This document shows, piece after piece, positions 1 through 8,805 of a stretch of 64,000 nucleotides of DNA; the stretch's first letter is position 1; the number at the start of each line of letters is the position of its first letter. Location: positions 1-64,000 of the forward strand of contig NZ_CP144913.1 in the NCBI RefSeq assembly GCF_037198315.1, read 5' to 3'. The translations under genes and the position numbers were made by a program. The stretch comes from Janibacter sp. A1S7. Lineage in GTDB: Bacteria > Actinomycetota > Actinomycetes > Actinomycetales > Dermatophilaceae. The notes under the pieces were generated by a model, which was given only the letters and a program-made list of their open reading frames with translations, ran no database searches and was not told where the DNA came from.

Positions 1-1544
1 GAGCGCACGTCGGAGATGTCCTGGCCGACGTAGTCCTTCAGCTCCACCTGGCCGCTGGCGATGACGAGGTCGACCGACGCTCCCTTCGACACCGTCTCGG
101 ACACCGACGGCGAGGCGGAGATGACCTTGCCCGGCCCCTGCTCGGCGGAGTCCTCCTCGGTGACGCCGCCGACCTCGAGACCGACGTCCTCGAGGGCTCC
201 GGTGGCCTCGGACCGGCTCATCCCCACGACATTGGGCACGCTGACGTCCGCAGGACCGGCGGAGACGACGAGGGTGATCTCGTCACCCTCGTGCGCCGTC
301 GATCCCTCGCGTGGGTCCTGGGCGGTGACCTGGCCCGCGGTCTCGTCGCTGGGCTCGCTGCGGGTGTTGACCTCGAGTCCCAGGTCGGTCAGCGTGGCGG
401 TGGCCGACTCCTCGCTGGTACCGACCACCTTGGGCACGGTGACCTCCGGCGGCCCCTGGCTGGCGGTCCAGGCGAACCAACCGAGCAGGGCGAGCGGGAT
501 CAACAGCAGTGCCGCGAAGAGCCAGCCGAGCCGCGAGCCGCGCCGTCGCTCGGCCGTGGCGGGGATCGACGCGGTCTCGGGGTCGTTGCGGGGGTTCGTC
601 ACCGCCTCGGCACGCGGAGCAACGACGACCGGCAGGGTGCTGGTCACGTCCTCGAGCCGGGAGGTGGCCACCGGGCTGATCGGTCGTCCGTTGGCGAAGG
701 CCTCCAGGTCCTGTGCCATCGCCCGGGCATCCGGGTAGCGCTCGTCGCGGTCCTTGGTCAGCGCGTGGACGATCACGGCGTCCAGCTCGGAGGGGACCTC
801 GGAGTTGACCGACGACGGGAGGGGGATGTCGGCGTTGACGTGCTGGTAGGTCAGGGAGATGGGCTCGCCCGTGTACGGGGTGCGCCCGGTGAGCAGCTCG
901 AAGAGCAGGCAACCCGTGGAGTAGACGTCGCTGCGCTTGTCGACCGTCTCCCCGCGGGCCTGCTCCGGCGAGATGTACTGCGCGGTGCCGATGACGGCCT
1001 GGGTCTGGGTCATCGTGGCCTGGGTGTCGGCGATGGCGCGGGCGATGCCGAAGTCCATGACCTTCACATCGCCGGCGTGCGTGACCATCACGTTGCCGGG
1101 CTTGATGTCCCGGTGCACGATCCCCATGTCGTGGCTGTAGTCGAGTGCCTCGAGGACGTGCTGGACGATGCCGGCGGCTTCCTTCGGATCGAGCGTCCCC
1201 GACTCGGAGTCGTTGAGCAGCTCCCGCAGGGTGAACCCGTCGACGTACTCCATGACGATGTACGGGATGTCGATCGTCGCGCCACCGGACTCGCGGACGT
1301 GCTCCTCGCCGGAGTCGTAGACGGCCACGATGGAGGGGTGGTTCAGCCCCGCCACCGACTGCGCCTCACGCCGGAAGCGTGCGAGGAAGGCCGCGTCCCG
1401 GGCGTGGTCGGTGCGCAGGATCTTGATCGCCACGGGACGCCCCAGACGAGCATCGTGGCCGAGGTGGACCTCGGCCATGCCGCCGCGACCGATGAGCTCT
1501 CCGACCTCGTAGCGTCCGCCGAGCAGGCGAGGTGACGTGCTCAT
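1..1544 (-). CDS. pknB: PASTA-domain Ser/Thr protein kinase (PknB), 3' part cut by window edge
   Basis: Membrane-anchored eukaryotic-type kinase that senses peptidoglycan fragments through PASTA repeats and phosphorylates division and wall proteins. The reading frame runs from an ATG at 1544 off the left edge. Seen in order: glycine-rich loop (IGRGGMAEV), VAIK lysine, HRDIKPGN catalytic loop, DFG, an activation loop rich in Thr (TMTQTQAVIGT), an SPEQARG segment, one transmembrane helix (WLFAALLLIPLALLGWFAW), then PASTA repeats, at least two complete and one cut. It is the last gene seen of the operon and lies 49 bp after pbpA. A separate pknA, which precedes pknB in mycobacteria, is absent. 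The C terminus is outside the window. Confidence 0.96.
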   Translation of the reverse strand, partial: MSTSPRLLGGRYEVGELIGRGGMAEVHLGHDARLGRPVAIKILRTDHARDAAFLARFRREAQSVAGLNHPSIVAVYDSGEEHVRESGGATIDIPYIVMEYVDGFTLRELLNDSESGTLDPKEAAGIVQHVLEALDYSHDMGIVHRDIKPGNVMVTHAGDVKVMDFGIARAIADTQATMTQTQAVIGTAQYISPEQARGETVDKRSDVYSTGCLLFELLTGRTPYTGEPISLTYQHVNADIPLPSSVNSEVPSELDAVIVHALTKDRDERYPDARAMAQDLEAFANGRPISPVATSRLEDVTSTLPVVVAPRAEAVTNPRNDPETASIPATAERRRGSRLGWLFAALLLIPLALLGWFAWTASQGPPEVTVPKVVGTSEESATATLTDLGLEVNTRSEPSDETAGQVTAQDPREGSTAHEGDEITLVVSAGPADVSVPNVVGMSRSEATGALEDVGLEVGGVTEEDSAEQGPGKVISASPSVSETVSKGASVDLVIASGQVELKDYVGQDISDVR

Positions 1545-1593
1545 GTGGCCTCCCTGGGCGTGCAGATGGCTGGCGTGGTGGTCTTCGTGGTGC

Positions 1594-3048
1594 TCACTCG
1601 AGGGCCGCCTTCATCACGGCGCTGCTGATCGGCCCGGCCACGGACCCGCCGAAGGCCTCGCTGCCTGCTCGGCCGCCGTCCTCGACGACGACCGCGACGG
1701 CGACCTCCGGGTTGTCCGCCGGGGCGAAGCCGGTGAACCACGCGTGCGGTGCGGCGTCCGGCGCGTGCTCTGCGGTGCCCGTCTTGCCGGCCACGCTGAC
1801 GCCGGGCACCGCCGCCGGTGTGCCGGTTCCGTTCGTGACGACGAGCTCCATCATCCGCGTGAGCTGGTCGGAGGTCTCGGCGTCCATGGCCTCGGAGAGC
1901 TTCTCCGGTTTCGTCTCGTCGATCGTCGACAGATCGGAGCCGAGGACCGACTCGATCATGTAGGGCCGCATGACGTCCCCGTCGTTGGCCACGGCAGCGC
2001 TGACCATGGCGACCTGCAGCGGGGTGACGCGCACGTCGTACTGACCGATTCCCACCTGTGCCTCCTGGGGCGGGCTCAGGTCCTTCGGGATGCTCGAGGG
2101 AGTGACGTCCATCGGGATCTGGAGGTCATCACCGAAGCCGAACTTGCTCGCCTGCTCGCGGATCTTCTTCCCGCCGAGCTCCATGCCGAGCCAGCCGAAG
2201 GCGGTGTTGCACGAGTTCTGCACCGCGATCTCGAGACTGACCTCGTCATTGGGCCCGCACGGCTGACCGCCGTGGTTGGGCAGGCCGACATCCGTCTGCG
2301 GCAGGTCGAGAATCGCCGGGCCGGGGAGCGTGGACTCCGGGTCCCACTCGCCGTCCTCGAGGGCCGCAGCGGCGGTGACGATCTTGAAGACCGAGCCCGG
2401 GGGGTAGAGGTTCCCCCCGATGGCCCGGTTGACGAGTGGGCGGGCGGGGTCAGAGTTGAGCCGCTCCCAGGCCTCCTTCTCGACGTTCGCATCGTGGCTG
2501 ACCAGGGCGTTGGGGTCGAAGTTGGGGTGCGAGACCATCGCGAGGATCGCCCCGGTGCGTGGGTCCAGCGCGACGACCGCACCGCGCTGGTCCCCGAGTG
2601 CCTGCTCGGCGGCCTGCTGCACCTTGGGCCGGACCGTCAGCTCGAGGCTGGCGCCCTTGGGCGTGCGGCCGGCGATGGTCCCGGTGATCCGGTCGTAGAA
2701 GAGCCTGTCGTCGCGTCCCGAGAGCAGCCCGTCGGCTGCACCCTCGACACCACCGCCGGGCCCGTAGGTGAACGAGTAGTAGCCGGTGACGTGGCTGTAG
2801 AGCTCGGGCTGGGTGTAGACGCGCTGCCACTGCAGGTCGTCGTGGGACGGCTCGGACGTGGCGATCGGCCGCCCACCGAGAAGGATCTGGCCGCGTTCGC
2901 GGGCGTAGTTCTCCAGCTGGGTGCGGCGGTTCCCGTCGGCGTTGTTGATGTCCTGGGCACCGAGCACCTGGATCCAGGTGCTCGAGGCGAGGATCGACAC
3001 GAACATCAGGGCCACGAGCATGGACAGCCGGCGGATCGGTTGGTTCAT
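1594..3048 (-). CDS. pbpA: Penicillin-binding protein 2-type transpeptidase (PbpA)
   Basis: Class B PBP that cross-links peptidoglycan, 484 aa. An N-terminal transmembrane anchor (about residues 8-28) is followed by the dimerisation region and the transpeptidase domain with all three active-site motifs: SVFK (nucleophile Ser in PPGSVFK), SCN (QNSCNTAF) and KTGTAE. Its ATG overlaps the stop of the upstream SEDS gene by 4 bp (ATGA), so the transglycosylase partner and the transpeptidase are translationally coupled. Length and order match the mycobacterial PbpA of the fhaA-pknB cluster. Confidence 0.95.
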   Translation of the reverse strand: MNQPIRRLSMLVALMFVSILASSTWIQVLGAQDINNADGNRRTQLENYARERGQILLGGRPIATSEPSHDDLQWQRVYTQPELYSHVTGYYSFTYGPGGGVEGAADGLLSGRDDRLFYDRITGTIAGRTPKGASLELTVRPKVQQAAEQALGDQRGAVVALDPRTGAILAMVSHPNFDPNALVSHDANVEKEAWERLNSDPARPLVNRAIGGNLYPPGSVFKIVTAAAALEDGEWDPESTLPGPAILDLPQTDVGLPNHGGQPCGPNDEVSLEIAVQNSCNTAFGWLGMELGGKKIREQASKFGFGDDLQIPMDVTPSSIPKDLSPPQEAQVGIGQYDVRVTPLQVAMVSAAVANDGDVMRPYMIESVLGSDLSTIDETKPEKLSEAMDAETSDQLTRMMELVVTNGTGTPAAVPGVSVAGKTGTAEHAPDAAPHAWFTGFAPADNPEVAVAVVVEDGGRAGSEAFGGSVAGPISSAVMKAALE

Positions 3049-4421
3049 CGCGTCTTCACCACCTGGGTGGGGGCGTCCATCGACGCCGGGTCGAACTCCG
3101 GCTCCGGACGGCGTGCGTGGTCACTGATCCGCAGCAGGATCGCGATGAGTGTCCAGTTCGTCAGCAGTGATGAACCGCCGTAGGCGACGAAGGGCAGGGT
3201 GAGGCCGGTCAGCGGGATGACCCGGGTGACGCCGCCGATGACGACGAAGACCTGGATGGCCAGCACGAAGGTCAGCCCGGTGGCGAGCAGCTTGCCGAAG
3301 CCGTCGCGCAGGCCGATGGCCGAGCGCAGTCCCCGCTCGATGAGCAGGGCGTAGAGCATGATGATCGCGAAGACCCCGATCAGACCGAGCTCCTCGGCGA
3401 GGCTGGTGAAGATGAAGTCCGACTCCGGCAGCGGCGTCATCCACGGCCGTCCACGACCCAGGCCGGTGCCGGAGACCCCGCCCGCGGCCATGCCCATGAT
3501 CCCGGTGGCCAGCTGGCCGCACTGCTCGGCGCCCGCCTGGGAGAACGTGTCGGTCCAGCACAGGATGCGCGTCTGGATGTGGCTGGCGAACTGGTAGGCG
3601 ATGAGTGCACCGATCGCGGCGAAGCCGAGCCCGAGGACGATCCAGGAGATCCGCTCCGTGGCGACGTAGAGCATCGCGACGAAGAGGCCGAAGACCAGCA
3701 GGGTCGTGCCGAAGTCGTTCTCGAGCACGAGGACGAGCGCAGCAGCGACGCAGGCGATGAGCAGCGGGCCGAGGTCCCGGGCCCGGGGGAAGCTGATCCC
3801 CATGATCTTCCGGCCCGCCAGGGCGAGCATGTCCCGGGTCTGCACGAGGTACCCGGCGAAGAAGATCGCCAGCAGGATCTTCGCGACCTCGGCGGGCTGG
3901 AAGGTGAAGGAGCCCAGCTTGATCCAGATCCGCGCGCCGTACACCTCGTGGCCGAACGGGGTCAGCGGCAGCGCGATGAAGACGAGCGCCAGCAGTCCCG
4001 AGGTGTAGGTCAGTCCCCGCAACGTCCGGTGGTCGCGCAGGGTGACGAGGACCACGAGCGCGATCACCACACCGAGGGCCGTCCACAGCACCTGCCGCGA
4101 TGCCAGCCCTGACGTGAAGTCATTGCCCGCGGCGAGGTCGAGCCGATGGATCATCACCAGCCCGATTCCGTTGAGCAGGGTGACGATCGGCAGGATGATC
4201 GGGTCGGCGAAGCTCGCCCGCCAGCGCAGCACGAGGTGCACCCCGAGCGCGATGAGGCCGAGGACACCGGCATGCCCGAGCAGGTCCGGCGGGATCTCGC
4301 CGTCCTGGGCCACGGTGACGTTCGCGTAGGCGATGACGACGACCCCGAGCGCCAGTGTGATGAGCAGCAGCTCGATGTTGCGGCCGCGAGAGGGGGTGAT
4401 GGTCGTGATCGCTCGACTCAT
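3045..4421 (-). CDS. rodA: SEDS-family peptidoglycan glycosyltransferase (RodA/FtsW type)
   Basis: Polytopic membrane glycosyltransferase that polymerises lipid II; 458 aa with about ten hydrophobic helices and the SEDS signatures near the C terminus (VIPLTGLTLPFVAYGGSS). The start is the ATG at 4421, giving MSRAITTITPSRGR; an upstream in-frame extension only reads the antisense of the phosphatase gene. It overlaps pstP and pbpA by 4 bp each. Position between pstP and pbpA argues for the RodA role (elongation) rather than FtsW (division), but sequence alone does not separate them. Confidence 0.93.
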   Translation of the reverse strand: MSRAITTITPSRGRNIELLLITLALGVVVIAYANVTVAQDGEIPPDLLGHAGVLGLIALGVHLVLRWRASFADPIILPIVTLLNGIGLVMIHRLDLAAGNDFTSGLASRQVLWTALGVVIALVVLVTLRDHRTLRGLTYTSGLLALVFIALPLTPFGHEVYGARIWIKLGSFTFQPAEVAKILLAIFFAGYLVQTRDMLALAGRKIMGISFPRARDLGPLLIACVAAALVLVLENDFGTTLLVFGLFVAMLYVATERISWIVLGLGFAAIGALIAYQFASHIQTRILCWTDTFSQAGAEQCGQLATGIMGMAAGGVSGTGLGRGRPWMTPLPESDFIFTSLAEELGLIGVFAIIMLYALLIERGLRSAIGLRDGFGKLLATGLTFVLAIQVFVVIGGVTRVIPLTGLTLPFVAYGGSSLLTNWTLIAILLRISDHARRPEPEFDPASMDAPTQVVKTR

Positions 4422-5647
4422 CGGCCGCACGGCTCCCCGGAGGCGCGCAGGTCGCTGCACTTCTGCGCGGCGACCCGCAGGCTGTCGACCCGCTGCTCGG
4501 CCTCGCTGCGCGAGCCGACGGAGATCGTCTCCTGGACCTCGCTGCGGTAGAAGGAGGGCAGCTCGTGCAGCTCGATGTCGGTCTGCTCGACGACGGTGTG
4601 CAGGGAGATCGGCCCCAGGTCCTGGGCCACGCCGCGGTAGAGCGTGACGTTGTCGTCCTGGACACCGACGAAGTACTGCGTCTGGGTCCAGGCGTACCCC
4701 GCGTAGGCGATCGCTCCCAGGAGGAGCACCGTGATGCCTGCCCCGATGATGCGACGCACCCATCGACGGCCGGAGCCGCTCTGCTCGTCCAGCTCCACCC
4801 CTTCGTCCTCGTCGGTGCTGGTCAGGGCAGCCGCCCGCGAGGCCGGCGAGTCCTGGGTGCGCTTGCCGGGCCGCCGCAGCGCCGCCGAGCCCACGACCTG
4901 GGGCTGGGTGGACGGCGTGGTGGTGGCATCGACGACGTCCGCGACGATGACGGTGACGTTGTCGGGCGCGCCGGCGCGCAGGGCGAGGGCGACGAGGTCG
5001 TCCGCGGCCTGGCCGGGGCGGGAGTCCTCGGTGAGGATCTCCTCGATGGTGTCGAGGGCGACGAAGCCGGACAGACCGTCGGAGCAGAGCAGGTACCGGT
5101 CGCCGCGCCGGGCCTCGCGGGCACCCAGGTCGGGCTCGTCGTCGTCGGCGCCGGTGAGGACGCGGGTGACCACGGACCGCTGGGGGTGGGTGCTCGCCTC
5201 CTCCTCGGTGAGCCGTCCCTCGTCGATGAGGGTCTGGACGAAGCAGTGGTCCTTGGTCATCTGCGACAGGCGGCCCTCCCGCAGCAGGTAGGCACGGGAG
5301 TCGCCGATGTGGGCGAGGATCAGCTTGTTGCGGGCGCGCAGCAAGGCCGTGACCGTCGTGCCCATGCCCTCGAGCTCATCGTTGTCGGCGTAGGTCCGCG
5401 CGATCTCCTCGTTGGCTGCGGTGATCGCCTTGCCCAGCTGGAGGGAGGCCTCGGCCGCGGTGAGGGAGTCGTGGTCCATCTCGACGAGCTCGGTGATGAC
5501 GGTCGCGGAGGCGATGTCACCACCGGCGTGCCCGCCCATGCCGTCGGCGACGGCGAGCAGGTGCGGGCCGGCGTACCCGGAGTCCTGGTTGTCCTTGCGC
5601 ACGAGCCCGACGTCGGAGCGGGCGGCGTAGTGGAAGGTCAGCGCCAC
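4418..5647 (-). CDS. pstP: PP2C-family Ser/Thr phosphatase (PstP)
   Basis: Metal-dependent phosphatase that reverses PknB phosphorylation; 409 aa. The PP2C domain fills about residues 1-235 with metal-binding motifs (RKDNQDS, VADGMGGHAGGD, HIGDSRAYL, CSDGLSGF, PDNVTVIVADV). A Ser/Thr/Glu-rich linker follows, then one transmembrane helix (IIGAGITVLLLGAIAYAGYAW) and an extracytoplasmic tail of about 100 residues. It sits 1 bp after fhaB and overlaps rodA by 4 bp. Confidence 0.95.
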   Translation of the reverse strand: MALTFHYAARSDVGLVRKDNQDSGYAGPHLLAVADGMGGHAGGDIASATVITELVEMDHDSLTAAEASLQLGKAITAANEEIARTYADNDELEGMGTTVTALLRARNKLILAHIGDSRAYLLREGRLSQMTKDHCFVQTLIDEGRLTEEEASTHPQRSVVTRVLTGADDDEPDLGAREARRGDRYLLCSDGLSGFVALDTIEEILTEDSRPGQAADDLVALALRAGAPDNVTVIVADVVDATTTPSTQPQVVGSAALRRPGKRTQDSPASRAAALTSTDEDEGVELDEQSGSGRRWVRRIIGAGITVLLLGAIAYAGYAWTQTQYFVGVQDDNVTLYRGVAQDLGPISLHTVVEQTDIELHELPSFYRSEVQETISVGSRSEAEQRVDSLRVAAQKCSDLRASGEPCGR

Positions 5648-5648
5648 G

Positions 5649-6146
5649 TCAGTTCCTCAGCTCGATGACGGTGCGCCCGATGCGGATCGCCGTCCCCGTC
5701 TCGACGGGGACGGGGTCACCGACGCGGTACTGCCCCAGGAAGGTGCCGTTGGTCGAGCCGAGGTCCTCGACGTACCAGCCGTCCTCGGCCCGGATGATGC
5801 GGGCGTGCCGCCCGGAGGCGAACTCGTCGTCGAGGACGAGCGAGCACTCGGGGTTGCGGCCGATGAGCACTCCGGAGTCGCGCAGCGGCAGCGACGTGCC
5901 GGTCAACGGCCCCGTCGTGAGCACCAAGTGGGTCGGCACCCGCGGGTTGCGTTGCGGGCGGGGACCGGCCGGTGCCGTCGCGGCGCCGCGTGATCCCTTC
6001 GGCTTCTTCTTCGCCGGGGCCGGGCGGCGGTTGACCACCCGGGTGCCGAAGAGGTCGGTGCGCAGCACCGAGGCGACCGACAGCACGAACACCCACAGGA
6101 GCACGAGCAGGCCGAGACGCAGGACGGTTACCGTCAACTCGCTCAC
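5649..6146 (-). CDS. fhaB: FHA-domain protein FhaB (FipA-like)
   Basis: 165 aa. An N-terminal membrane helix (about residues 8-28) and a basic linker precede a C-terminal FHA phosphothreonine-binding domain, with the conserved IGRNPE, GRHARI and DLGSTNGTFLG segments. In mycobacteria the equivalent protein is a PknB substrate that links kinase signalling to the division machinery. It lies 27 bp downstream of fhaA. Confidence 0.93.
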   Translation of the reverse strand: MSELTVTVLRLGLLVLLWVFVLSVASVLRTDLFGTRVVNRRPAPAKKKPKGSRGAATAPAGPRPQRNPRVPTHLVLTTGPLTGTSLPLRDSGVLIGRNPECSLVLDDEFASGRHARIIRAEDGWYVEDLGSTNGTFLGQYRVGDPVPVETGTAIRIGRTVIELRN

Positions 6147-6173
6147 GTCGCTGCTCCGTTCGGGTGGGGACCG

Positions 6174-7085
6174 TCAGCGACGGCCGGCATGGAAGGTGGC
6201 GTGGGTACGACCGACGGTGACCTGATCACCCTCGGACAGGCGGACGGCATCGGTTGCCTCACCGTTGACGTAGGTCCCGTTGGTCGAGCCGAGGTCACGC
6301 AGGTGAGCGACGAATCGTGGGCCGTCCCGGGTGACGCGGACCTCGCAGTGTCGCCGCGAGATGCCGGGGTCGTCGAGCACGACATCGGCACTCTCGTCGC
6401 GGCCGAGCACGGTCATGGCGCCGATCAGCGGGTAGCGCTCGCCGGAGACCTCCAGCCACGGCCGCTCGTCGACGGAGGCGGCCGAGGGGGTCGGGCCCGG
6501 CGGGACCGCGCGCTGGACGGAGGTGGGTGCCTCGTCGTCGGCCGGCACGGAGCGCGGCGGGGGTGGGGACGAAGGAGGGTTCTCCCGGGCGTGACCGGGC
6601 GCCGCCGGCGCCGCGGGCTCGGGATCGAACTCCCAGCTGTCGGAGTACTCGTCGTAGCCGTCGTCGTCGACCTCGGGGGCGGTGTGGGCGCGCACCTCGG
6701 CACGGTCGACCCGCTGGCGTGCGGTCGCGGGGCGAACCCGGAAGACCCCGGTCTCCAGCTCCTCGTCCCGGTCGAAGAGAACCTGCAGGGGGCCACCGGG
6801 TTGGTACCGCTGGGACTCGGCGTGCTCCTGGGCGGCGGCGACGAGCTCGTCCTCGAGCTCCTCGTCGAACTCGGTGAGGCGGTCGTAGTCGTCGGGTGCG
6901 AGCTCGACCGTGAAGAGGTTGGGCACGACCGTGCGACCGCGGCCGAGGACCGTCGCGCGGTCGTCCATGGCGCGTCGCAGGGCGGAGGCGAGCTCGAGCG
7001 GCTGGACCTGTGCCCGGAAGGCGCGCGCGAAGACACCGTTGACGGTGCGTTCCAGCTTGCGCTCCATGCGCTCGAACAGGCTCAC
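6174..7085 (-). CDS. fhaA: FhaA: DUF3662 plus FHA-domain protein
   Basis: 303 aa from a GTG start at 7085, chosen because it is preceded by a good AAGGGAGGAG ribosome site and gives the family N terminus (VSLFERMERKLERTVNG). The N-terminal DUF3662 domain (about 1-125) is joined by an acidic/proline-rich linker to a C-terminal FHA domain (LGRDESADVVL, ISRRHCEV, DLGSTNGTYVNG). The mycobacterial homologue binds phosphorylated MviN and adjusts lipid II export. First gene of the minus-strand signalling operon. Confidence 0.93.
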   Translation of the reverse strand: MSLFERMERKLERTVNGVFARAFRAQVQPLELASALRRAMDDRATVLGRGRTVVPNLFTVELAPDDYDRLTEFDEELEDELVAAAQEHAESQRYQPGGPLQVLFDRDEELETGVFRVRPATARQRVDRAEVRAHTAPEVDDDGYDEYSDSWEFDPEPAAPAAPGHARENPPSSPPPPRSVPADDEAPTSVQRAVPPGPTPSAASVDERPWLEVSGERYPLIGAMTVLGRDESADVVLDDPGISRRHCEVRVTRDGPRFVAHLRDLGSTNGTYVNGEATDAVRLSEGDQVTVGRTHATFHAGRR

Positions 7086-7340
7086 GCGCGGGCTCCTCCC
7101 TTCGCTCGGTCGATCGGCTCCGCCCACACAGTGTGCGTTGCGGATGGCACAGGTTGGTCGATCCTAACGGCGCAGCCTGACCGAACGCTGGACCCCCATG
7201 GCGTATCCGCTCTCTGGCACACCGATCGCGACACCCTCGGGACCGTGGACGCAGGGAGGTGACCGCTCACTTTGGGAATCGGGCCGGTCATGGGGCACAA
7301 TGAGACGGCTCACGCGCCGATGCTGGCGGGTGGTGCACAC
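7086..7340. other. Intergenic region between fhaA and tRNA-Leu
   Basis: About 255 bp between two divergently read units. It must hold the promoter of the fhaA-pknB operon (minus) and that of the tRNA (plus). No clear -35/-10 pair or palindrome was recognised; apparent reading frames here are antisense shadows of the tRNA. Confidence 0.5.
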
Positions 7341-7426
7341 GCGAGAGTGGCGGAATGGCAGACGCGCTGGCTTCAGGTGCCAGTGTCCGCAAGGGCGTGG
7401 GGGTTCAAGTCCCCCCTCTCGCACCA
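7341..7426 (+). tRNA. tRNA-Leu(CAG)
   Basis: Full cloverleaf: acceptor GCGAGAG (7341-7347) pairs with CTCTCGC (7416-7422), discriminator A, and CCA is encoded (7424-7426). The anticodon stem CTGGC/GCCAG encloses loop TTCAGGT with anticodon CAG. There is a long variable arm typical of class II tRNAs and a T loop GGTTCAAGTCC. The same tRNA neighbours fhaA in mycobacteria. Confidence 0.97.
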
Positions 7427-7467
7427 CTGGGGTGTTGACGAAATCAAGGCCTAGTCGTTGACGAAAT

Positions 7468-7497
7468 GCCGCTCGGAGTGAATTCCGGGCGGCTTTT
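7468..7497 (+). terminator. Rho-independent terminator after tRNA-Leu
   Basis: GCCGCTCGGA (7468-7477) pairs with TCCGGGCGGC (7484-7493) in a 10-bp stem with one wobble pair, a 6-nt loop and a TTTT tail. It lies 41 bp after the tRNA and would end its transcript. Confidence 0.75.
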
Positions 7498-7630
7498 CGG
7501 CGTTTGGGGGCTTGTTGGGGCGGCAAATTGGGGTGGGGTTCGTGCCCTGGACGTGCGCATCGCGTCGCGGAGCGGCCGGTGACTAGCCGTGGCGTGCCTC
7601 GTGCCCAGGGTCGCCGGCGCGTGGGTATCA

Positions 7631-7688
7631 CGAATGGCCCGTCAGGCGATGCCTGCGGGCTGTTCGTGGGTGCTATTCGGTTGCCGTG
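7631..7688 (+). repeat. 58-bp dispersed repeat, copy A
   Basis: Matches 24483-24539 at about 83% (9 mismatches and one 1-nt gap by eye), including the shared blocks GCCTGCGGGCT and TTCGGTTGCCGTG. Same orientation as copy B, 17 kb away. Here it lies just downstream of the transposase remnant. Confidence 0.55.
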
Positions 7689-7709
7689 CTGTTGGGGTGT
7701 GGCCGATGT

Positions 7710-8702
7710 CTACGGTTTTGGCGGTGGTGGCGGATTCTCGAGGAGTGGTTGGCCGTGCTCGTCGAGCTCGACGAATCCGTAGGACGTGGTGTCCATCGTG
7801 GTCAGCGGGTCACTGGTGTTTCCGGTGCGCTGCGACCACAGCAGAAGTTGGGTGAGGTTGACGGTGGCCACGGCCAGGACGAGGGCCAGGCCCGTCTTGA
7901 CCAATCCCATTTGGCGGATCCACCCTCGCCGGACACCTCCTGTTGAGAAGTGCTTCATCCTGCCGAAGGAGCCCTCGACGCGGGTGCGCTGGGAGTACTC
8001 GCTGATCCATTCCGGGCTGCCCCAGTAGAGACGTTGACGCAGCTTCAGCCCTACCTCGGACTTGAGGGACATGGTTTCGTTGGCACACGCGGAAAGCACC
8101 TTCCCCTCTGGCGGGGTCATCTGGGGCTTGCTCGCGGCTTCGGGGTGCAACTGGGAGAGAGGGCACTGGGAGCAGACGATCTTCCCTGCTCGGGCGGGGC
8201 AGACGTAACGCTGAGCACCCGAGGCGGCCTTGCCGTTCTTCTCGAACCGGTACTGCCGGCGGTCCGCGATCTTCGCTGAGAAGTTGTCCAGCTCCTTTTG
8301 GTGCTGGGCGTTGAGGGCGAGGACCTCCGGACGAGGGCGCGCTTTGCTGTCGGAGTCGGGGGGTTTCGGCACGGAAAACCGCGTTGGTCGGGAGATGACC
8401 TTCAGCTCAGCGGGCATGGATGGGCAGTGCGGCCAGCCATCGACCATCAGGTAGCCGTGTTCGGTGTGCAGTGTGGCTCCGTGGTCGTTGGGATGGATGT
8501 CCATGACCTGCTCGACCTGTCGATCTGCCAGAGGGCGGGCCCACTTGTCGACATCTCCGTAGGAGAACCCACGATCGGCGAGGATTTCCCGCACCGGGGC
8601 GCCGCTGTCGGCGAGCGTGTCGACGACCTCGATGGACTCCTGGAGCCGCAGCGCAGACTTGCGAACAGAGAGCCTCGAACGCTCCGGCCGAAGCGCGAAG
8701 TC
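7710..8702 (-). pseudogene. 5'-truncated DDE-type transposase (IS remnant)
   Basis: The open frame runs from just inside a TGA at 8703-8705 to the stop at 7710 (about 330 codons). It reads like the C-terminal two thirds of an actinobacterial DDE transposase: ADRGFSYGDVDKWARPL, a Cys-rich segment (YVCPARAGKIVCSQCPL) and a basic RTRVEGSFGRMKH block containing the usual terminal Glu of a DDE triad. No ATG lies near the 5' end; the first in-frame alternative start is a GTG at 8594, which would discard upstream sequence that still reads as protein. No full terminal repeat pair was found. Probably inactive. IS family not assigned with confidence. Confidence 0.7.
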
Positions 8703-8722
8703 TCAGAAGTCTCATCGAACCG

Positions 8723-8753
8723 TTGACATGAGACGTAGTTCACCCTCTATTCT
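8723..8753 (+). promoter_or_regulatory. Sigma-70-type promoter of the catabolic operon
   Basis: A perfect TTGACA -35 at 8723-8728. The -10 could be TCTATT (8746-8751, 17-bp spacing) or TATTCT (8748-8753, 19-bp spacing). Transcription would start around 8758-8762, directly at the palindrome that follows. Confidence 0.6.
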
Positions 8754-8761
8754 GTTCGCAG

Positions 8762-8781
8762 ATGCGGAATGGGTTCCGCAT
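8762..8781. promoter_or_regulatory. Palindromic operator, probably for the IclR regulator
   Basis: Perfect dyad ATGCGGAA-TGGG-TTCCGCAT, with 8-bp arms and a 4-bp spacer, placed between the promoter and the first gene. IclR-family operators are commonly palindromes of this size, and an IclR gene lies inside the operon (13205-14002). Pairing the two is inference. Confidence 0.6.
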
Positions 8782-8805
8782 AACGGAATATTGAGGAGAA
8801 TCTCT

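Noticed and set aside
1537..3183. 548-codon plus-strand frame opposite pbpA
   Set aside because: Long antisense frames are expected in high-GC DNA. It has no domain and lies fully opposite a transpeptidase with intact motifs.
7164..7631. 155-codon minus-strand frame
   Set aside because: It is antisense to tRNA-Leu; the GGLEPPRPCGHWHLKPARLPFRHSR-type stretch is the well-known translation of a reversed leucine tRNA.
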